Part shown: positions 33,928 through 43,974 of the stretch, piece after piece
Layout: the number at the start of each line of letters is the position of its first letter
Position numbering within the stretch: the stretch's first letter is position 1
DNA from: Bradyrhizobium murdochi
Lineage (GTDB): Bacteria; Pseudomonadota; Alphaproteobacteria; Rhizobiales; Xanthobacteraceae
Direction of reading: 5' to 3'
Assembly (NCBI RefSeq): GCF_000472965.1
Contig: NZ_AXAU01000004.1
Location: forward strand, 323,414 to 387,413
Length of the DNA: 64,000 bases
The notes under the pieces: model-generated
Database searches by the model: none
The model's input: the letters and a program-made list of their open reading frames with translations, nothing else
Told to the model about the DNA's origin: nothing
Translations under genes and position numbers: made by a program

Positions 33928-35141
33928 TGCTTCCTGCCTTTCAAGATCTCCGTGATCTGCGGAATGTCCTTGTCGCCACGGCCGGAAAGGTTGACCACCA
34001 TCAGATGGTCCTTCGGCCGCTTCGGGGCGAGCTCCGTGACCTTGGCGATCGCGTGCGCAGACTCCAGCGCGGGTGGAATGCCTTCCAGTCGCGACAGCAG
34101 CATGAAGGCGGCGAGCGCTGCGTCATCGGTCGCAGAAAGGTAAGTGACGCGGCCGGTCTCATGCAGCCAGGAATGCTCCGGGCCGATGCCGGGATAGTCG
34201 AGGCCCGCCGAGATCGAATGCGCATCCTGGATCTGGCCGTCATCGTCCATCAAGAGATAGGTGCGGTTGCCATGGAGAACGCCGGGCCGGCCGCCGGCGA
34301 TCGAGGCGGCATGCAGTTGCGTCAGCCCATGGCCGGCCGCTTCGACGCCGAAAATTTCGACGGAGGGGTCGTCGAGGAACGGATGAAACAGGCCCATCGC
34401 GTTGGAGCCACCGCCGATGCAGGCGACCAGCGAATCCGGCAAACGGCCTTCGGCTTCCTGCATCTGCTTGCGCGTTTCCTCGCCGATCACCGACTGGAAG
34501 TCGCGCACCATCATAGGATAGGGATGCGGCCCCGCCACCGTGCCGATGCAATAGAAAGTGTTGTGCACGTTGGTGACCCAGTCGCGCAGTGCCTCGTTCA
34601 TCGCGTCCTTCAGCGTGCGCGTGCCCGCCTGCACCGGCACGACCTTGGCACCCAACATCTCCATGCGGAACACGTTCGGCGCCTGACGGGCGACGTCCAC
34701 CGCGCCCATATAGACCACGCATTCGAGACCAAAGCGCGCGCACAGCGTCGCGGTGGCGACGCCATGCTGGCCGGCGCCGGTTTCGGCGATGATGCGCTTC
34801 TTGCCCATGCGGCGCGCGACCATGATCTGGCCGAGCACGTTGTTCACCTTGTGCGAGCCGGTATGGTTCAGCTCCTCGCGCTTCAGGTAAATCTTGGCGC
34901 CGCCGAGATGCTCGGTGAGCCGCTCGGCGAAATAGAGCGGTGATGGCCGGCCGACGTAATCCTTGAGATGGCCGTTCATCTCGGTCTGGAACGACGGATC
35001 GGCCTTGGCCACCGAATACGCTTTTTCAAGGTCGAGGATCAGCGGCATCAGCGTTTCCGCGACGAAGCGGCCGCCGAAATTGCCAAAATGCCCGCGCTCG
35101 TCGGGACCGGTGCGGAATGAATTGGGCAGGCGTTGATTCAT
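33924..35141 (-). CDS. trpB: Tryptophan synthase beta subunit
   Basis: A 405-residue PLP enzyme joining indole and serine into tryptophan. The Schiff-base Lys98 lies in [11 protein letters not shown], the phosphate-binding loop is [12 protein letters not shown], and [10 protein letters not shown] is the standard N-terminal motif. It overlaps trpF at its 5' end (ATGA) and trpA at its 3' end. Confidence 0.98.
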   Translation of the reverse strand: MNQRLPNSFRTGPDERGHFGNFGGRFVAETLMPLILDLEKAYSVAKADPSFQTEMNGHLKDYVGRPSPLYFAERLTEHLGGAKIYLKREELNHTGSHKVNNVLGQIMVARRMGKKRIIAETGAGQHGVATATLCARFGLECVVYMGAVDVARQAPNVFRMEMLGAKVVPVQAGTRTLKDAMNEALRDWVTNVHNTFYCIGTVAGPHPYPMMVRDFQSVIGEETRKQMQEAEGRLPDSLVACIGGGSNAMGLFHPFLDDPSVEIFGVEAAGHGLTQLHAASIAGGRPGVLHGNRTYLLMDDDGQIQDAHSISAGLDYPGIGPEHSWLHETGRVTYLSATDDAALAAFMLLSRLEGIPPALESAHAIAKVTELAPKRPKDHLMVVNLSGRGDKDIPQITEILKGRKQ

Positions 35142-35797
35142 CGGACCATCAATTGTTCGGTGGCGCGCGCGGCGCGAATGAAATGGCGGATCAGTTCGGC
35201 ATCCTTGACACCGGGCGCGCTTTCCACGCCCGAGGATACGTCGACGCCGCCGGCGCGGGTGACGCGAATGGCATCCGCGACATTGTCGGCGCTGAGCCCG
35301 CCGGAGACCATGAAGGGCAATTGGAGATCGAGCTTCTCCAAAACGTGCCAGTCGAACACCGTCCCCAACCCGCCTGGACGGGTGGCGCCCTTGGGAGCGC
35401 GAGCATCGAACAGGATGCGGTCGGCAACGCTCGCATAGCCCGGCAGCGCGGCGAGATCGGCCGAGGTTTCAACGGCGATCACCTTCATAACCGGCAATCC
35501 GAATTTTTGCTTAATGTCGCGCACCCGCGCGATGGTTTCCTTGCCGTGCAGTTGCAGCAGGTCCGGCTGCAGCGTCTCGGCGATATTTTCAAGCGTCGCG
35601 TCGTCGGCATCGACGGTCAATGCCACCTTGGCCGCGCGGCCCTTGGCCTGCCGGCCGAGTTCGCGCGCCGTCGCGAGGCTGAGATGACGCGGCGAAGGGG
35701 AGAAGAACACGAATCCCACCATGTCGGCACCCGCCTCAAGCGCTACCTCGAGCGTCTCGCGCGTGGACAGGCCGCAAATTTTGACGAGCAGGGACAT
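35138..35797 (-). CDS. trpF: Phosphoribosylanthranilate isomerase
   Basis: A 219-residue TIM-barrel enzyme converting phosphoribosylanthranilate to its ribulose form in tryptophan synthesis. Motifs KICGLSTRE (catalytic Cys), [22 protein letters not shown] and [12 protein letters not shown] are diagnostic. It heads the trpF-trpB-trpA run. The promoter is probably in the 62-bp gap before it, or further upstream with lapA. Confidence 0.97.
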   Translation of the reverse strand: MSLLVKICGLSTRETLEVALEAGADMVGFVFFSPSPRHLSLATARELGRQAKGRAAKVALTVDADDATLENIAETLQPDLLQLHGKETIARVRDIKQKFGLPVMKVIAVETSADLAALPGYASVADRILFDARAPKGATRPGGLGTVFDWHVLEKLDLQLPFMVSGGLSADNVADAIRVTRAGGVDVSSGVESAPGVKDAELIRHFIRAARATEQLMVR

Positions 35798-35859
35798 GGT
35801 CTCTCGGACACGGATTATAGCCCCGTAACCGCATGGAACAGGGGCTGACGGGGCGGGTT

Positions 35860-36258
35860 CTACAACGTCGCGCCTTGCTTGTCTCGCCCGGCGGCCCCGT
35901 AGAAGCCATATTGGGACGGCGCTGGAAGCCGCTGCTGATCCGCCCGGGAAACTGCCGCCGCGGCTCGTAAATCGGCCGCCTCCACCCTTGCGCGGCGGGC
36001 ATCCGCCTCATGCTGGCGCGCCGCGCGGCGCCAGTGGCGCTGGCGGAACCAGGTCGCCATGCCGCCCGCCGCCACCCCCAGAATGGCCACCGTGATGATC
36101 ACGGCAAACAGCGGCATCCTCACCGTGATCGCCGGATCGCTTGAATTGAAGGGATCGAACGACACCGTCACGAAATGGCGGTTGGCGACGGCGAAAATGG
36201 TGAAGATCAGCCCTAAGGGAATGACGACCAGCGCCGTGAAGAACTTTCGCATGACCAT
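35860..36258 (-). CDS. LapA-domain membrane protein
   Basis: A 132-residue inner-membrane protein with two hydrophobic segments, about 8-27 (LVVIPLGLIFTIFAVANR) and 48-70 (PLFAVIITVAILGVAAGG), then a basic coiled-coil-like cytoplasmic tail rich in Arg and Ala. The pattern matches the lipopolysaccharide-assembly protein A domain (DUF1049). Position beside ihfB and sppA is conserved in related genomes. ATG at 36252 is an alternative start. Role not established from sequence. Confidence 0.75.
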   Translation of the reverse strand: MVMRKFFTALVVIPLGLIFTIFAVANRHFVTVSFDPFNSSDPAITVRMPLFAVIITVAILGVAAGGMATWFRQRHWRRAARQHEADARRARVEAADLRAAAAVSRADQQRLPAPSQYGFYGAAGRDKQGATL

Positions 36259-36323
36259 TTCTCGCAGTGACGGAGAAAGGCGGGCAAGAGGCCCGCAACA
36301 CGGCTACAGATCGAAAAAATTGG

Positions 36324-36629
36324 TTACGCGCCGGCCTCGTGCGAGCCGTTGTCGCGGTTCAGCCGCTCGCGCATTTCCTTGCCCGTCTTGAAGAACGGGA
36401 CGCTCTTCTGGTCGACTGGCACATGAGCGCCGGTGCGCGGATTACGCCCCGCCCGCGCCGGGCGATGCTTGACCGAGAAGGCGCCGAAGCCGCGCAGCTC
36501 GACACGGTCGCCGCGCGCCAAGGCAGCGACGATCTCATCGAGGATCGCGTTCACAATGTTCTCCACATCCCGCTGATAGAGGTGCGGGTTGTGCTCGGCG
36601 ATGCGCTGAACAAGTTCGGATTTGATCAT
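36324..36629 (-). CDS. ihfB: Integration host factor subunit beta
   Basis: A 101-residue DNA-bending protein of the HU/IHF family, forming a heterodimer with IhfA. Start [20 protein letters not shown], dimer helix [12 protein letters not shown], and the DNA-arm segment [20 protein letters not shown] with NPRTG at its tip are typical. It follows sppA, and rpsA lies upstream of both, as in many proteobacteria. Confidence 0.96.
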   Translation of the reverse strand: MIKSELVQRIAEHNPHLYQRDVENIVNAILDEIVAALARGDRVELRGFGAFSVKHRPARAGRNPRTGAHVPVDQKSVPFFKTGKEMRERLNRDNGSHEAGA

Positions 36630-36800
36630 CGAAGTAGGGGTCCGGGATCGTGCGGACTTCCATTTCCGTGAAAATGCCTTGCACTGTCAAGACGCTAATT
36701 CACTTTTGGGCAGCGCGAAATGGCGTGACAAGCCGCCCGGAAGCGGTTTGTGACAACACCCGCAGTGCGGGAGAACGTCGCGAAGGGCAGCCGCTGCGGT

Positions 36801-37781
36801 TCAATTGGAGGCTGCGGGGCGCCACAAAGCCAGCATGCCGTCGAGCGCGAGCCGATCGACCGCCTGGGCGACGCCGGCCTGTTCAATCTGGCGTGCAATG
36901 GAACTCAATCCGAGCGCGTCGAAGGCGATGGAAGCCGCCGTTCGCAGAAACGTCAGGTCGCCAAGCTGCGGATTCAGCTTGTAATCGCGCACCGGCAGAT
37001 CTTTCTTGATCTTCTTCTCGGCGACCAGCCACTCAACGGCTGCTTTTTCATCGCCGAGCTGATCGACCAGTTTCAGTTCGAGCGCCTGACGGCCGGTGAA
37101 GACCCGTCCGTCCGCGACTTTTTCCAGTAGCGCCTCATCCATGCCGCGCCGCTCCTTCACCAGGCCGCGGAACCAGGCATAGGAATCCTTTACCAGCGCG
37201 TCGAGCGCAGCGCGCGCTTCAGGACTGGTCGGCTCGAAACCATTGGGCGCAGCCTTTAACGGCGAGGATTTCACCTCCTCGACCTTGACGCCCACGGTCT
37301 TCATCAGCTCGGTGAAATTCGGATATTGAAACAGCACGCCGATTGAGCCGACCAGCGAGCTCTGCCGGGCGACGATATGATCGGCGGCCATCGCCGAGAT
37401 GTAACCACCCGACGCGGCCAGCCCCTCCACCACCACAACCAGCGGCTTCTTGGCCTTCAGGCGCATCAGCGACTCGTAAAGCTGCTCGGAGCCCGCCGTG
37501 GTGCCGCCCGGCGAGTTGATGTGCACGATAACGGCAGCATGGCTCGATTTCTCCAGCCGCTCCAGCGCCTCGACGCGCTTCTGATCGCTGCGGATCAGCC
37601 CTTCGATATTGACGCGCGCGATCGATCCCGATGGCGTCAGGGCAGCCGGCCCACTCGTTGTCGCGATTGCGCCGGCGGCGACGATCGCCGCGATGGTCAC
37701 CAGGCCAGCCATGATACGCCAGAACGTGAGCTTCCGGCGGATCCTGCGGCGATCGACGATCACGTCCGAATCGAGCGACAT
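36801..37781 (-). CDS. sppA: Signal peptide peptidase SppA (S49 family)
   Basis: A 326-residue inner-membrane serine protease of the short (36K) type that degrades cleaved signal peptides. One transmembrane segment covers about 20-42. The catalytic Ser124 lies in GLAASGGYIS and the general-base Lys176 is the likely Lys of SSPLKAAPNGF; INSPGGTTAGSEQLY is the conserved strand before the active site. It lies between rpsA and ihfB on the minus strand. Confidence 0.93.
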   Translation of the reverse strand: MSLDSDVIVDRRRIRRKLTFWRIMAGLVTIAAIVAAGAIATTSGPAALTPSGSIARVNIEGLIRSDQKRVEALERLEKSSHAAVIVHINSPGGTTAGSEQLYESLMRLKAKKPLVVVVEGLAASGGYISAMAADHIVARQSSLVGSIGVLFQYPNFTELMKTVGVKVEEVKSSPLKAAPNGFEPTSPEARAALDALVKDSYAWFRGLVKERRGMDEALLEKVADGRVFTGRQALELKLVDQLGDEKAAVEWLVAEKKIKKDLPVRDYKLNPQLGDLTFLRTAASIAFDALGLSSIARQIEQAGVAQAVDRLALDGMLALWRPAASN

Positions 37782-37912
37782 CGAAATTCTCCTGGAAATA
37801 TCAGCCCGTTTTGCAGTCGCAGCGTGAGCGAAGCGTTACCTGATTACATCAATTGCGATGCAATATGAAGAAAGCAAGGCTCCTTTCTCTTCCCTCCTCC
37901 CCTTGTGGGAGA

Positions 37913-37949
37913 AGGAAAAACAAAAAGGCCCCGGTCGAAACCGGGGCCT
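37913..37949 (-). terminator. Rho-independent terminator of rpsA
   Basis: On the minus strand, AGGCCCCGG and CCGGGGCCT form a perfect 9-bp GC-rich stem (37926-37949) with a 6-nt loop, followed by TTTTTGTTTTTCC. It lies 26 bp beyond the rpsA stop. This is the clearest intrinsic terminator in the window. Confidence 0.92.
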
Positions 37950-37974
37950 GATGTCGCAGGCAATAAGCAAACGC

Positions 37975-39678
37975 TTACTTCTCGCGGTTCTTGAGCGCGG
38001 TGCCGAGAATATCGCCGAGCGTCGCGCCCGAATCGGAGGAGCCGTACTGCGCGATGGCTTCCTTTTCTTCGGCAACTTCCAGCGCCTTGATCGAGACCTG
38101 CACCTTGCGGGCCTTCTTGTCGAACTGGATCACGCGGGCATCGACCTTCTCGCCGACGGCGAAGCGTTCGGCGCGCTGATCGTTGCGGTCACGGGCCAGT
38201 TCGGAGCGCTTGATGAAGGTGGTGAAGTCGGTGCCCGAGATCTTCACCTCGATGCCGGCTTCCTTCACTTCGAGCACTTCGCAGGTCACGACCGCGCCCT
38301 TCTTGACGTCGCCGGGTTCTGCGAAGGGGTCGCCTTCGAGCTGCTTGACGCCAAGCGAGATGCGCTCCTTCTCGACATCGACGTCGAGCACCACGGCCTT
38401 GACCATGTCGCCCTTCTTGAAGTTGTCGATGACCTGCTCGCCCGGCAGCTTCCAGTCGAGGTCGGACAGATGGACCATGCCGTCGACGTCGCCGTCGAGG
38501 CCGAGGAACAGGCCGAACTCGGTCTTGTTCTTGACCTCGCCTTCGACCACCGAACCGACCGGGAACTTCTCGACGAAGACTTCCCAGGGATTGCGCATGG
38601 TCTGCTTGAGGCCGAGCGAGATGCGGCGCTTGACCGAATCGACTTCGAGCACCTGCACTTCGACTTCCTGCGAGGTCGAAACGATCTTGCCGGGGTGCAT
38701 GTTCTTCTTGGTCCACGACATTTCCGAGACGTGGATCAGGCCTTCGATGCCCGGCTCCAGTTCGACGAACGCGCCGTAGTCGGTGATGTTGGTGACGCGG
38801 CCGGTGAAGCGCGCGTTCAGCGGATACTTCGCCTCGATGCCCTGCCACGGATCGTCCAGCAACTGCTTCATGCCGAGCGAAATGCGGTGGGTCTCGTGGT
38901 TGATCTTGATGATCTTGACCTTCACGGTCTGGCCGATGGTCAGCACTTCCGTCGGGTGATTGACCCGGCGCCAGGCGATATCGGTGACGTGGAGCAGGCC
39001 GTCGATGCCGCCGAGATCAACGAACGCACCGTAATCGGTGATGTTCTTGACCACGCCGTCGATCACCTGACCTTCCTCGAGGTTCTGCACCAGCTCCTGG
39101 CGCTGCTCGGCGCGGGTCTCTTCGAGAACCGTGCGGCGCGACACCACGATGTTGCCGCGGCGACGATCCATCTTGAGGATCTGGAACGGCTGCGAGTTGT
39201 TCATCAAGGGAGCGACGTCGCGGATCGGGCGGATATCGACCTGCGAGCGCGGCAGGAAGGCGACAGCGCCGTCGAGGTCGACAGTGAAGCCGCCCTTGAC
39301 TTGGTTGAAGATGACGCCGTGAACCTTCTCGTTGTTGTTGAAGGCCTTCTCGAGCTTGCCCCAGCTTTCCTCGCGGCGCGCCTTGTCGCGCGACAGCACG
39401 GCTTCGCCGAGCGCATTCTCGATCCGGTCGAGGAACACCTCGACCTCGTCGCCGACCTTGAGATCGCTTTCGCGGCCGGGGCCGGCGAATTCGCGCAGCG
39501 CCACGCGGCCCTCGGTCTTCAGGCCGACGTCGATGACGGCCATGTCCTTTTCAATTGCAACCACCTTGCCCTTGATGACGGAGCTTTCCTGCAGATTGCC
39601 GCCGGCAAAGGACTCGTCCAGCATCGCAGCGAAATCGTCGCGGGTCGGATTATAAGAAGCAGCAGTAGTCGAAGCCAT
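37975..39678 (-). CDS. rpsA: 30S ribosomal protein S1
   Basis: A 567-residue protein of six tandem S1 RNA-binding domains, which docks mRNA on the 30S subunit. Repeats are clear at residues 30-100, 115-180 and then four highly similar copies with YGAFVDLGGIDGLLHVTDI, YGAFVELEPGIEGLIHVSEM and FGLFLGLDGDVDGMVHLSDL, and a more divergent last copy. cmk lies upstream as in most proteobacteria, but 367 bp away, so rpsA may have its own promoter and leader. Confidence 0.97.
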   Translation of the reverse strand: MASTTAASYNPTRDDFAAMLDESFAGGNLQESSVIKGKVVAIEKDMAVIDVGLKTEGRVALREFAGPGRESDLKVGDEVEVFLDRIENALGEAVLSRDKARREESWGKLEKAFNNNEKVHGVIFNQVKGGFTVDLDGAVAFLPRSQVDIRPIRDVAPLMNNSQPFQILKMDRRRGNIVVSRRTVLEETRAEQRQELVQNLEEGQVIDGVVKNITDYGAFVDLGGIDGLLHVTDIAWRRVNHPTEVLTIGQTVKVKIIKINHETHRISLGMKQLLDDPWQGIEAKYPLNARFTGRVTNITDYGAFVELEPGIEGLIHVSEMSWTKKNMHPGKIVSTSQEVEVQVLEVDSVKRRISLGLKQTMRNPWEVFVEKFPVGSVVEGEVKNKTEFGLFLGLDGDVDGMVHLSDLDWKLPGEQVIDNFKKGDMVKAVVLDVDVEKERISLGVKQLEGDPFAEPGDVKKGAVVTCEVLEVKEAGIEVKISGTDFTTFIKRSELARDRNDQRAERFAVGEKVDARVIQFDKKARKVQVSIKALEVAEEKEAIAQYGSSDSGATLGDILGTALKNREK

Positions 39679-40106
39679 TTGTTCTCCAATGCGGGATATT
39701 GCCGGCCGTTCGGGTTACAGGGCGCATCGTGCGTGAAGTGTCAGGGGTCCGCAAACCCTGACGACCGCATTTGCGGAAGGCGCAAAAGCGGGCCGGCAGC
39801 ATGCCTGCACGTTCGATACGTTTGATGTCGCGCATTCCGCAAAAGCGGGTACCGGTTCAGCGGAAGAGTGCGCGTAGCGTCAGAAATCCGGAGCCTGAAA
39901 CGAGCATATCGACTTCAAGAACCTGGAGCGGGCTTTCCTCCAATGACGGCGGGAGGTTCAAACCTCCGGCCGGCCCGCTCGGACAGCCCTGATCTCATCG
40001 ATGGCGGCCCGGATGGCCGTGGATATAGCCCCACGGGCCATTTTCGGCAAGCCGGAAATGCCCGATTTACAGGCGGTTCGGGCCGCCGCGACGGGTCAAA
40101 TCCTGG
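39679..40106. promoter_or_regulatory. Long rpsA leader/promoter region with nested hairpins
   Basis: This gap between cmk and rpsA has no supported gene. Its main structure is at 39926-39980: outer arms GAGCGGGC (39926-39933) and GCCCGCTC (39973-39980), inside which GGAGGTT (39952-39958) and AACCTCC (39961-39967) form a tight stem. A GCGGAAGGCGC / GCGCATTCCGC pair lies nearer rpsA at about 39773-39840. S1 represses its own translation in E. coli through a structured leader; whether this leader does so is unknown. Confidence 0.45.
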
Positions 40107-40739
40107 CTATTTCCGCTGGGCGCGGACGGCCTCGACGATGGCAATTGCGGCGCGAACACCGGCCTCGATGTCGAGATTGGAATTATCCAGGACGTAGGCG
40201 TCGTCGGCCGCTTTGAGCGGGGCGGCAGCGCGATTGCGGTCCCGCTCGTCGCGCTTGAGGATATCGGCCAGCACCAGCGCCTCATCGGCCTCCTCACCCC
40301 GCGCGCGGGCTTCGAGCGTTCGGCGGCGGGCCCGCACTTGCGGATCGGCGACCACGAAAATCTTCACGTCGGCATTCGGGCAGATCACGGTTCCAATGTC
40401 GCGCCCGTCAAGCACGGCGCCCGGCGGACCGGCCGCGAACTGGCGCTGAAAATTGACCAGCGCCTCACGCACGCTGGGGATCGCCGACACCACCGAAGCG
40501 GCATCGCCGATCCGTTGCGTCTTGAGCTCAGGATGTCCGAACTTCTCGGGATCAAGCTCCATCGCGACAGCGACCGCCCGCGCCTCGTCCGTCAGATCGA
40601 ACCCCTCGTCCAGCAACGCCTTCGCCACCGCGCGATAGATCACGCCGGTGTCGAGGTGGCGATAGCCGTAATGATGGGCGAGGCGTTTGCCGAGCGTACC
40701 CTTGCCGGATGCCGCTGGTCCGTCGATGGCGATGATCAT
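40107..40739 (-). CDS. cmk: Cytidylate kinase
   Basis: A 210-residue nucleoside monophosphate kinase phosphorylating CMP and dCMP. P-loop [17 protein letters not shown] at the N-terminus, [24 protein letters not shown] and the lid-region Arg-rich stretch [11 protein letters not shown] are typical. Its ATG overlaps the aroA stop (ATGA), the conserved aroA-cmk-rpsA arrangement. Confidence 0.96.
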   Translation of the reverse strand: MIIAIDGPAASGKGTLGKRLAHHYGYRHLDTGVIYRAVAKALLDEGFDLTDEARAVAVAMELDPEKFGHPELKTQRIGDAASVVSAIPSVREALVNFQRQFAAGPPGAVLDGRDIGTVICPNADVKIFVVADPQVRARRRTLEARARGEEADEALVLADILKRDERDRNRAAAPLKAADDAYVLDNSNLDIEAGVRAAIAIVEAVRAQRK

Positions 40740-42076
40740 GAAAACTCAGCCCCCAGCGATCGCATCATCGGAATGAAATCCGGAAAGCTGGTGGCGATGA
40801 AGGCGGTGTCGTCGACCTTGACCGGCTTGTCGGCTGCGAGCCCCATCACCAGCGCCGACATGGCGATACGGTGGTCCATGTGGGTGACGACGAGACCGCC
40901 GCCGGGCACGTGGCCGCGGCCCTCGACGATCAAATCATCGCCCGCGATCTCGACCCTGACGCCGTTGACGCGCAGCATGTCGGCGGTGGCCTCCAGCCGG
41001 TCGGACTCCTTGACGCGCAGTTCCTGCAGGCCGCGCATGATGGTGGTACCTTCGGCAAAGGAGGCTGCGACCGCGAGCACCAGATATTCGTCGATCATCG
41101 AGGGCGCGCGCTCCGGCGGCACCTCGACGCCGCGCAGTTTTGACGCGCGCACGCGCAACCGGGCCATCGGCTCGCCGGCGTCGCCGCGAACCTCGCTTTC
41201 CTCGATGGCGGCGCCCATCTGGCGCAGCGTCGTGAGCAGGCCAGTGCGCAACGGGTTGGTCATGACGTCGGAGAAGGTCACGTCTGAGCCCTCGACGATC
41301 AGCGCCGCCACGATCGGAAACGCCGCCGAGGATGGATCGGCAGGCACCACGACCTCGGCGCCATGCAGTTCGGGCTGGCCGGTGAGCGCGATCTTGCGGC
41401 CGTGGCTGCCTTCCCTGACTGAGACGATATCCGCGCCGAAATGTTTCAGCATCAGTTCGGTATGATCGCGACTGGCTTCCTGCTCGATGACGGTCGTGAC
41501 GCCAGGCGCGGCAAGTCCCGCCAGCAGCACCGCCGACTTGATCTGAGCCGAGGCCACCGGGGTGCGATACAGGATCGGCACGGGATCGCGGGCGCCATGC
41601 AGAGTCAGCGGCAGGCGGCCGCCTTCCTTGGTCTCACCGGCCTTGGCCCCCATCAGTTCCAGGGGATCGAGGATCCGGCGCATCGGACGGGAGCGCAGCG
41701 AGGCATCGCCGTCGAACACGGCCGTGATCGGGCAGCCGGCCACAGCCCCCATCACCAGGCGGCACCCGGTACCGGAATTGCCGAAATCGAGCGGGGAGGC
41801 CGGCTGGGCGAAGCCTGCCACGCCCACGCCCCTGACCTGCCAGGCAAACGGCCCGGTTCGCTCGACCTGGGCGCCCAGCGCCTGCATCGATTTGGCGGTG
41901 TTGAGGACATCCTCGCCCTCGAGCAGGCCGGAGATTCTCGTTTCGCCGACCGAAAGCGCCCCCAGGATGAGTGCGCGGTGCGAAATCGACTTGTCGCCGG
42001 GAACGCGGACTTTCCCGGCCAAGGGACCGCTGGCGCGGGATTCCAGCGGGGTCTGGGTGGAGGTTGAATGGGTCAA
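40736..42076 (-). CDS. aroA: 3-phosphoshikimate 1-carboxyvinyltransferase (EPSP synthase)
   Basis: A 446-residue enzyme of the shikimate pathway joining PEP and shikimate-3-phosphate. Substrate motifs [17 protein letters not shown] and [15 protein letters not shown], the PEP-site LRVKESDRL and the C-terminal [13 protein letters not shown] are complete. I favour the TTG start at 42076, because AGAGGA lies about 9 nt upstream; a GTG at 42118 in the same frame lacks such a site. The sequence LDFGNSGTG with an Ala in the loop near residue 100 is of a kind seen in both class I and class II enzymes, so class is not assigned. Confidence 0.94.
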   Translation of the reverse strand: MTHSTSTQTPLESRASGPLAGKVRVPGDKSISHRALILGALSVGETRISGLLEGEDVLNTAKSMQALGAQVERTGPFAWQVRGVGVAGFAQPASPLDFGNSGTGCRLVMGAVAGCPITAVFDGDASLRSRPMRRILDPLELMGAKAGETKEGGRLPLTLHGARDPVPILYRTPVASAQIKSAVLLAGLAAPGVTTVIEQEASRDHTELMLKHFGADIVSVREGSHGRKIALTGQPELHGAEVVVPADPSSAAFPIVAALIVEGSDVTFSDVMTNPLRTGLLTTLRQMGAAIEESEVRGDAGEPMARLRVRASKLRGVEVPPERAPSMIDEYLVLAVAASFAEGTTIMRGLQELRVKESDRLEATADMLRVNGVRVEIAGDDLIVEGRGHVPGGGLVVTHMDHRIAMSALVMGLAADKPVKVDDTAFIATSFPDFIPMMRSLGAEFS

Positions 42077-42219
42077 GATGGTGGTCCTCTGCGGGGGCGG
42101 CAGTATCACATGGACCACCCGGCGTCACGCGGCCCTCAAAAGCTTCAAAGCGCTATTGACACCGGCCCCTCAACTAGCCAAGTGAAGCACCGTTTTTCAG
42201 AATTTCCCAGGATCTACAC

Positions 42220-42645
42220 GTGGCCAAAGCCGATCTCGGAACCAAGCGTATTTGCCCGACGACGGGTAAAAAGTTCTATGACCTGAACAAGAGCCCGGTG
42301 ATTTCGCCCTACACCGGCGAGGTCGTCCCGATTGCCCCGATCGCGCCGCCGCGAGCCGCCCGTGGCGATGCCGCGCGCGCTGCAGCCGCAGCGTCGGCAA
42401 CCGCTGCTGCCGATATGCCGGAGGCCGCCGAGGCAGAAGAATTGGTCTCGCTCGAGGAGGCCGATGCCGAGGAGAACACCGGCAAGGTCAAGGCCGTGGT
42501 TCCCGAATCGGAAGACGATATCGAGATCGACGAGACCATCGAGGACGATGACGACGACGATTCTACCTTCATTCCCGACGAGGAAGAGGGCGATGAGGAC
42601 GTTACCGACATCATCGGCGACGTCGGAGGTGACGAAGAGACTTGA
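42220..42645 (+). CDS. TIGR02300-family acidic protein
   Basis: A 141-residue protein of unknown function restricted mainly to alphaproteobacteria. The conserved N-terminal block is LGTKRICPTTGKKFYDLNK, with the FYDxN-type motif, then SPVISPYTGEVVP. The rest is Ala-rich and then extremely acidic, with runs of Asp and Glu after residue 90. The paired residues Cys14 and the short zinc-ribbon-like block hint at metal or RNA binding but do not prove it. It is divergent from aroA and upstream of tRNA-Ala. Confidence 0.8.
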   Translation: MAKADLGTKRICPTTGKKFYDLNKSPVISPYTGEVVPIAPIAPPRAARGDAARAAAAASATAAADMPEAAEAEELVSLEEADAEENTGKVKAVVPESEDDIEIDETIEDDDDDDSTFIPDEEEGDEDVTDIIGDVGGDEET

Positions 42646-42710
42646 GATCGGCCCTAAACTGTGGTTCAGGGTCATTGCCCGCACGCCGAATTGAGGCGCG
42701 CGATTCTTAA

Positions 42711-42786
<76 letters not shown>

Positions 42787-42789
42787 GCC

Positions 42790-43058
42790 TTCGCTCGCTT
42801 CGCGAGCTACGGCTGGGCAAGCCCAGAAGGTCTCGCGGAGCGAAGTGAGCGAAGGCTGCCCCCCCCAAAACCCGAAGGGCGACGGCGGGCCGAGGCCGCT
42901 TCTGGCCTCGATGAATTGCTCGTGTTCGCTCGCTTCGCGAGCTACGGCTGGGCAAGCCCGGAAGGTCTCGCGTAGCGAAGTGAGCGAAGGCTGCCCCGCC
43001 ATAGCCCGAAGGGCGACGGCGGGCCGAGGCCGCTTCTGGCCGCGATGAATGGCTCGTG
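42790..43058. repeat. Two tandem copies of a 134-135-bp repeat after tRNA-Ala
   Basis: Copy 1 (42790-42924) and copy 2 (42925-43058) begin TTCGCTCGCTTCGCGAGCTA and end GCTCGTG, differing at a handful of positions and one 1-nt indel. Inside each copy TTCGCTCGCTTCGCGAG faces CTCGCG(G/T)AGCGAAGTGAGCGAA in inverted orientation, so each can fold. This accounts for the gap between the tRNA and the GIY-YIG gene. No integrase or att-like duplication of the tRNA end is present. Confidence 0.9.
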
Positions 43059-43083
43059 TATCCTCCCTTTCGGAGGATAGCCC

Positions 43084-43320
43084 ATGAAATACGTCTACAT
43101 TCTTGAAAGTCTCGATTCCGAACATTTCTACGTCGGAATCACCGACGACCTGCGAGCCCGCTTGGCGAAACACAATGCGGGAGAGGTGCCTCATACGTCA
43201 AAGTACAGACCTTGGCGGATACGAACCTATTTTGCGTTCAGCGACGAGCAACTCGCTATCGCGTTCGAGAAGTACCTAAAGTCTGGCTCGGGGCGCGCGT
43301 TCGCGAAGAAGCATTTCTGA
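43084..43320 (+). CDS. Small GIY-YIG-domain protein
   Basis: A 78-residue protein that is almost only the GIY-YIG nuclease core: YVYILES and FYVGITDDLRARLAKHN give the two strands and helix, with YRPWRI following. The ribosome binding site GGAGGA lies about 7 nt before the ATG. Such single-domain proteins (UPF0213/YhbQ-like) are widespread and their substrate is mostly unknown. Its position right after a folded tandem repeat is notable. Confidence 0.82.
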   Translation: MKYVYILESLDSEHFYVGITDDLRARLAKHNAGEVPHTSKYRPWRIRTYFAFSDEQLAIAFEKYLKSGSGRAFAKKHF

Positions 43321-43348
43321 CCAGCGAATCGACTCCGCGCCTCGCCCC

Positions 43349-43807
43349 TCACTCCCCCACCACCGCATTCAATCGATCGCGCAGCGCGACGATCTCGTTC
43401 TTCATCGCCGCCAGTTCGCCGACTGAGCAGGCCGACGCCGCCAGGATCGCCTGCGGCACAGCCCGCGCTTTCTCCCGCAGCGCCTCGCCTTTTGGCGTCA
43501 GCGCGATCAGCACCTGCCGCTCGTCCTCGGTGCTGCGTGTCCGCTTGATCAGTTCGGCCGCCTCCAGCCGCTTGAGCAGCGGCGTGAGCGTGCCGGAGTC
43601 CAGGTGCAGCCGCGCGCCGATGTCTTTCACCGGTACGCCATCGCGCTCCCACAGCACCAGCATGACCAGATATTGCGGATAGGTGAGTCCGAGCCGGTCG
43701 AGCAGCGGCTTGTAGACGCGGTTGAACGCGTGCGCGGTGGAGTACACCGCAAAGCAGAGCTGATTATCGAGCTTCAGCGGCAGGTCAGCCGCATGTTTTC
43801 TGGCCAT
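43349..43807 (-). CDS. ohrR: MarR-family organic hydroperoxide repressor OhrR
   Basis: A 152-residue winged-helix repressor. The redox-sensing Cys18 lies in LDNQLCFAVYS, the OhrR signature; the DNA-binding part is LHLDSGTLTPLLKRLEAAELI with the wing RSTEDERQVLIALT. Oxidation by organic peroxides releases DNA. I start at MARKHAADL (43807); the longer frame upstream runs through the operator region. It is divergent from ohr, its known target. Confidence 0.93.
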   Translation of the reverse strand: MARKHAADLPLKLDNQLCFAVYSTAHAFNRVYKPLLDRLGLTYPQYLVMLVLWERDGVPVKDIGARLHLDSGTLTPLLKRLEAAELIKRTRSTEDERQVLIALTPKGEALREKARAVPQAILAASACSVGELAAMKNEIVALRDRLNAVVGE

Positions 43808-43874
43808 CACAACCTCGTCAACGGGCGGCGCCCCCCGCCCCGATTCGGAGCCGTAAGCGCTTGATTTCAATCGT

Positions 43875-43937
43875 ATACAATTAAATTGCGACCTCCGCAA
43901 TAATTCACATTGTGCAAAATCTAATTGTGTGCAATAC
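43875..43937. promoter_or_regulatory. ohrR-ohr operator region
   Basis: This AT-rich stretch between the divergent genes contains ATACAATTAAATTG (43875-43888), centred on the palindrome CAATT-A-AATTG, and a second related block CTAATTGTGTGCAAT near 43921-43935. OhrR operators in other bacteria are AT-rich palindromes with TACAATT/AATTGTA half-sites, so both are candidate sites. Identification is by sequence resemblance only. Confidence 0.6.
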
Positions 43938-43974
43938 ATTTTTCACCGAAACGGCAAACCCAGAGGAGACCGAC

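Noticed and set aside
37858..39825. A 655-codon open frame antisense to rpsA
   Set aside because: It mirrors the rpsA codon pattern, has no family features or ribosome binding site, and long antisense frames are expected in GC-rich genes with few stop-complement codons.
42790..43058. CRISPR array
   Set aside because: Only two long adjacent copies with no spacers and no cas genes; this is a tandem duplication.
42787..43083. tRNA-Ala as a phage or island attachment site
   Set aside because: No integrase, no second copy of the tRNA 3' end, and downstream genes are of normal composition.
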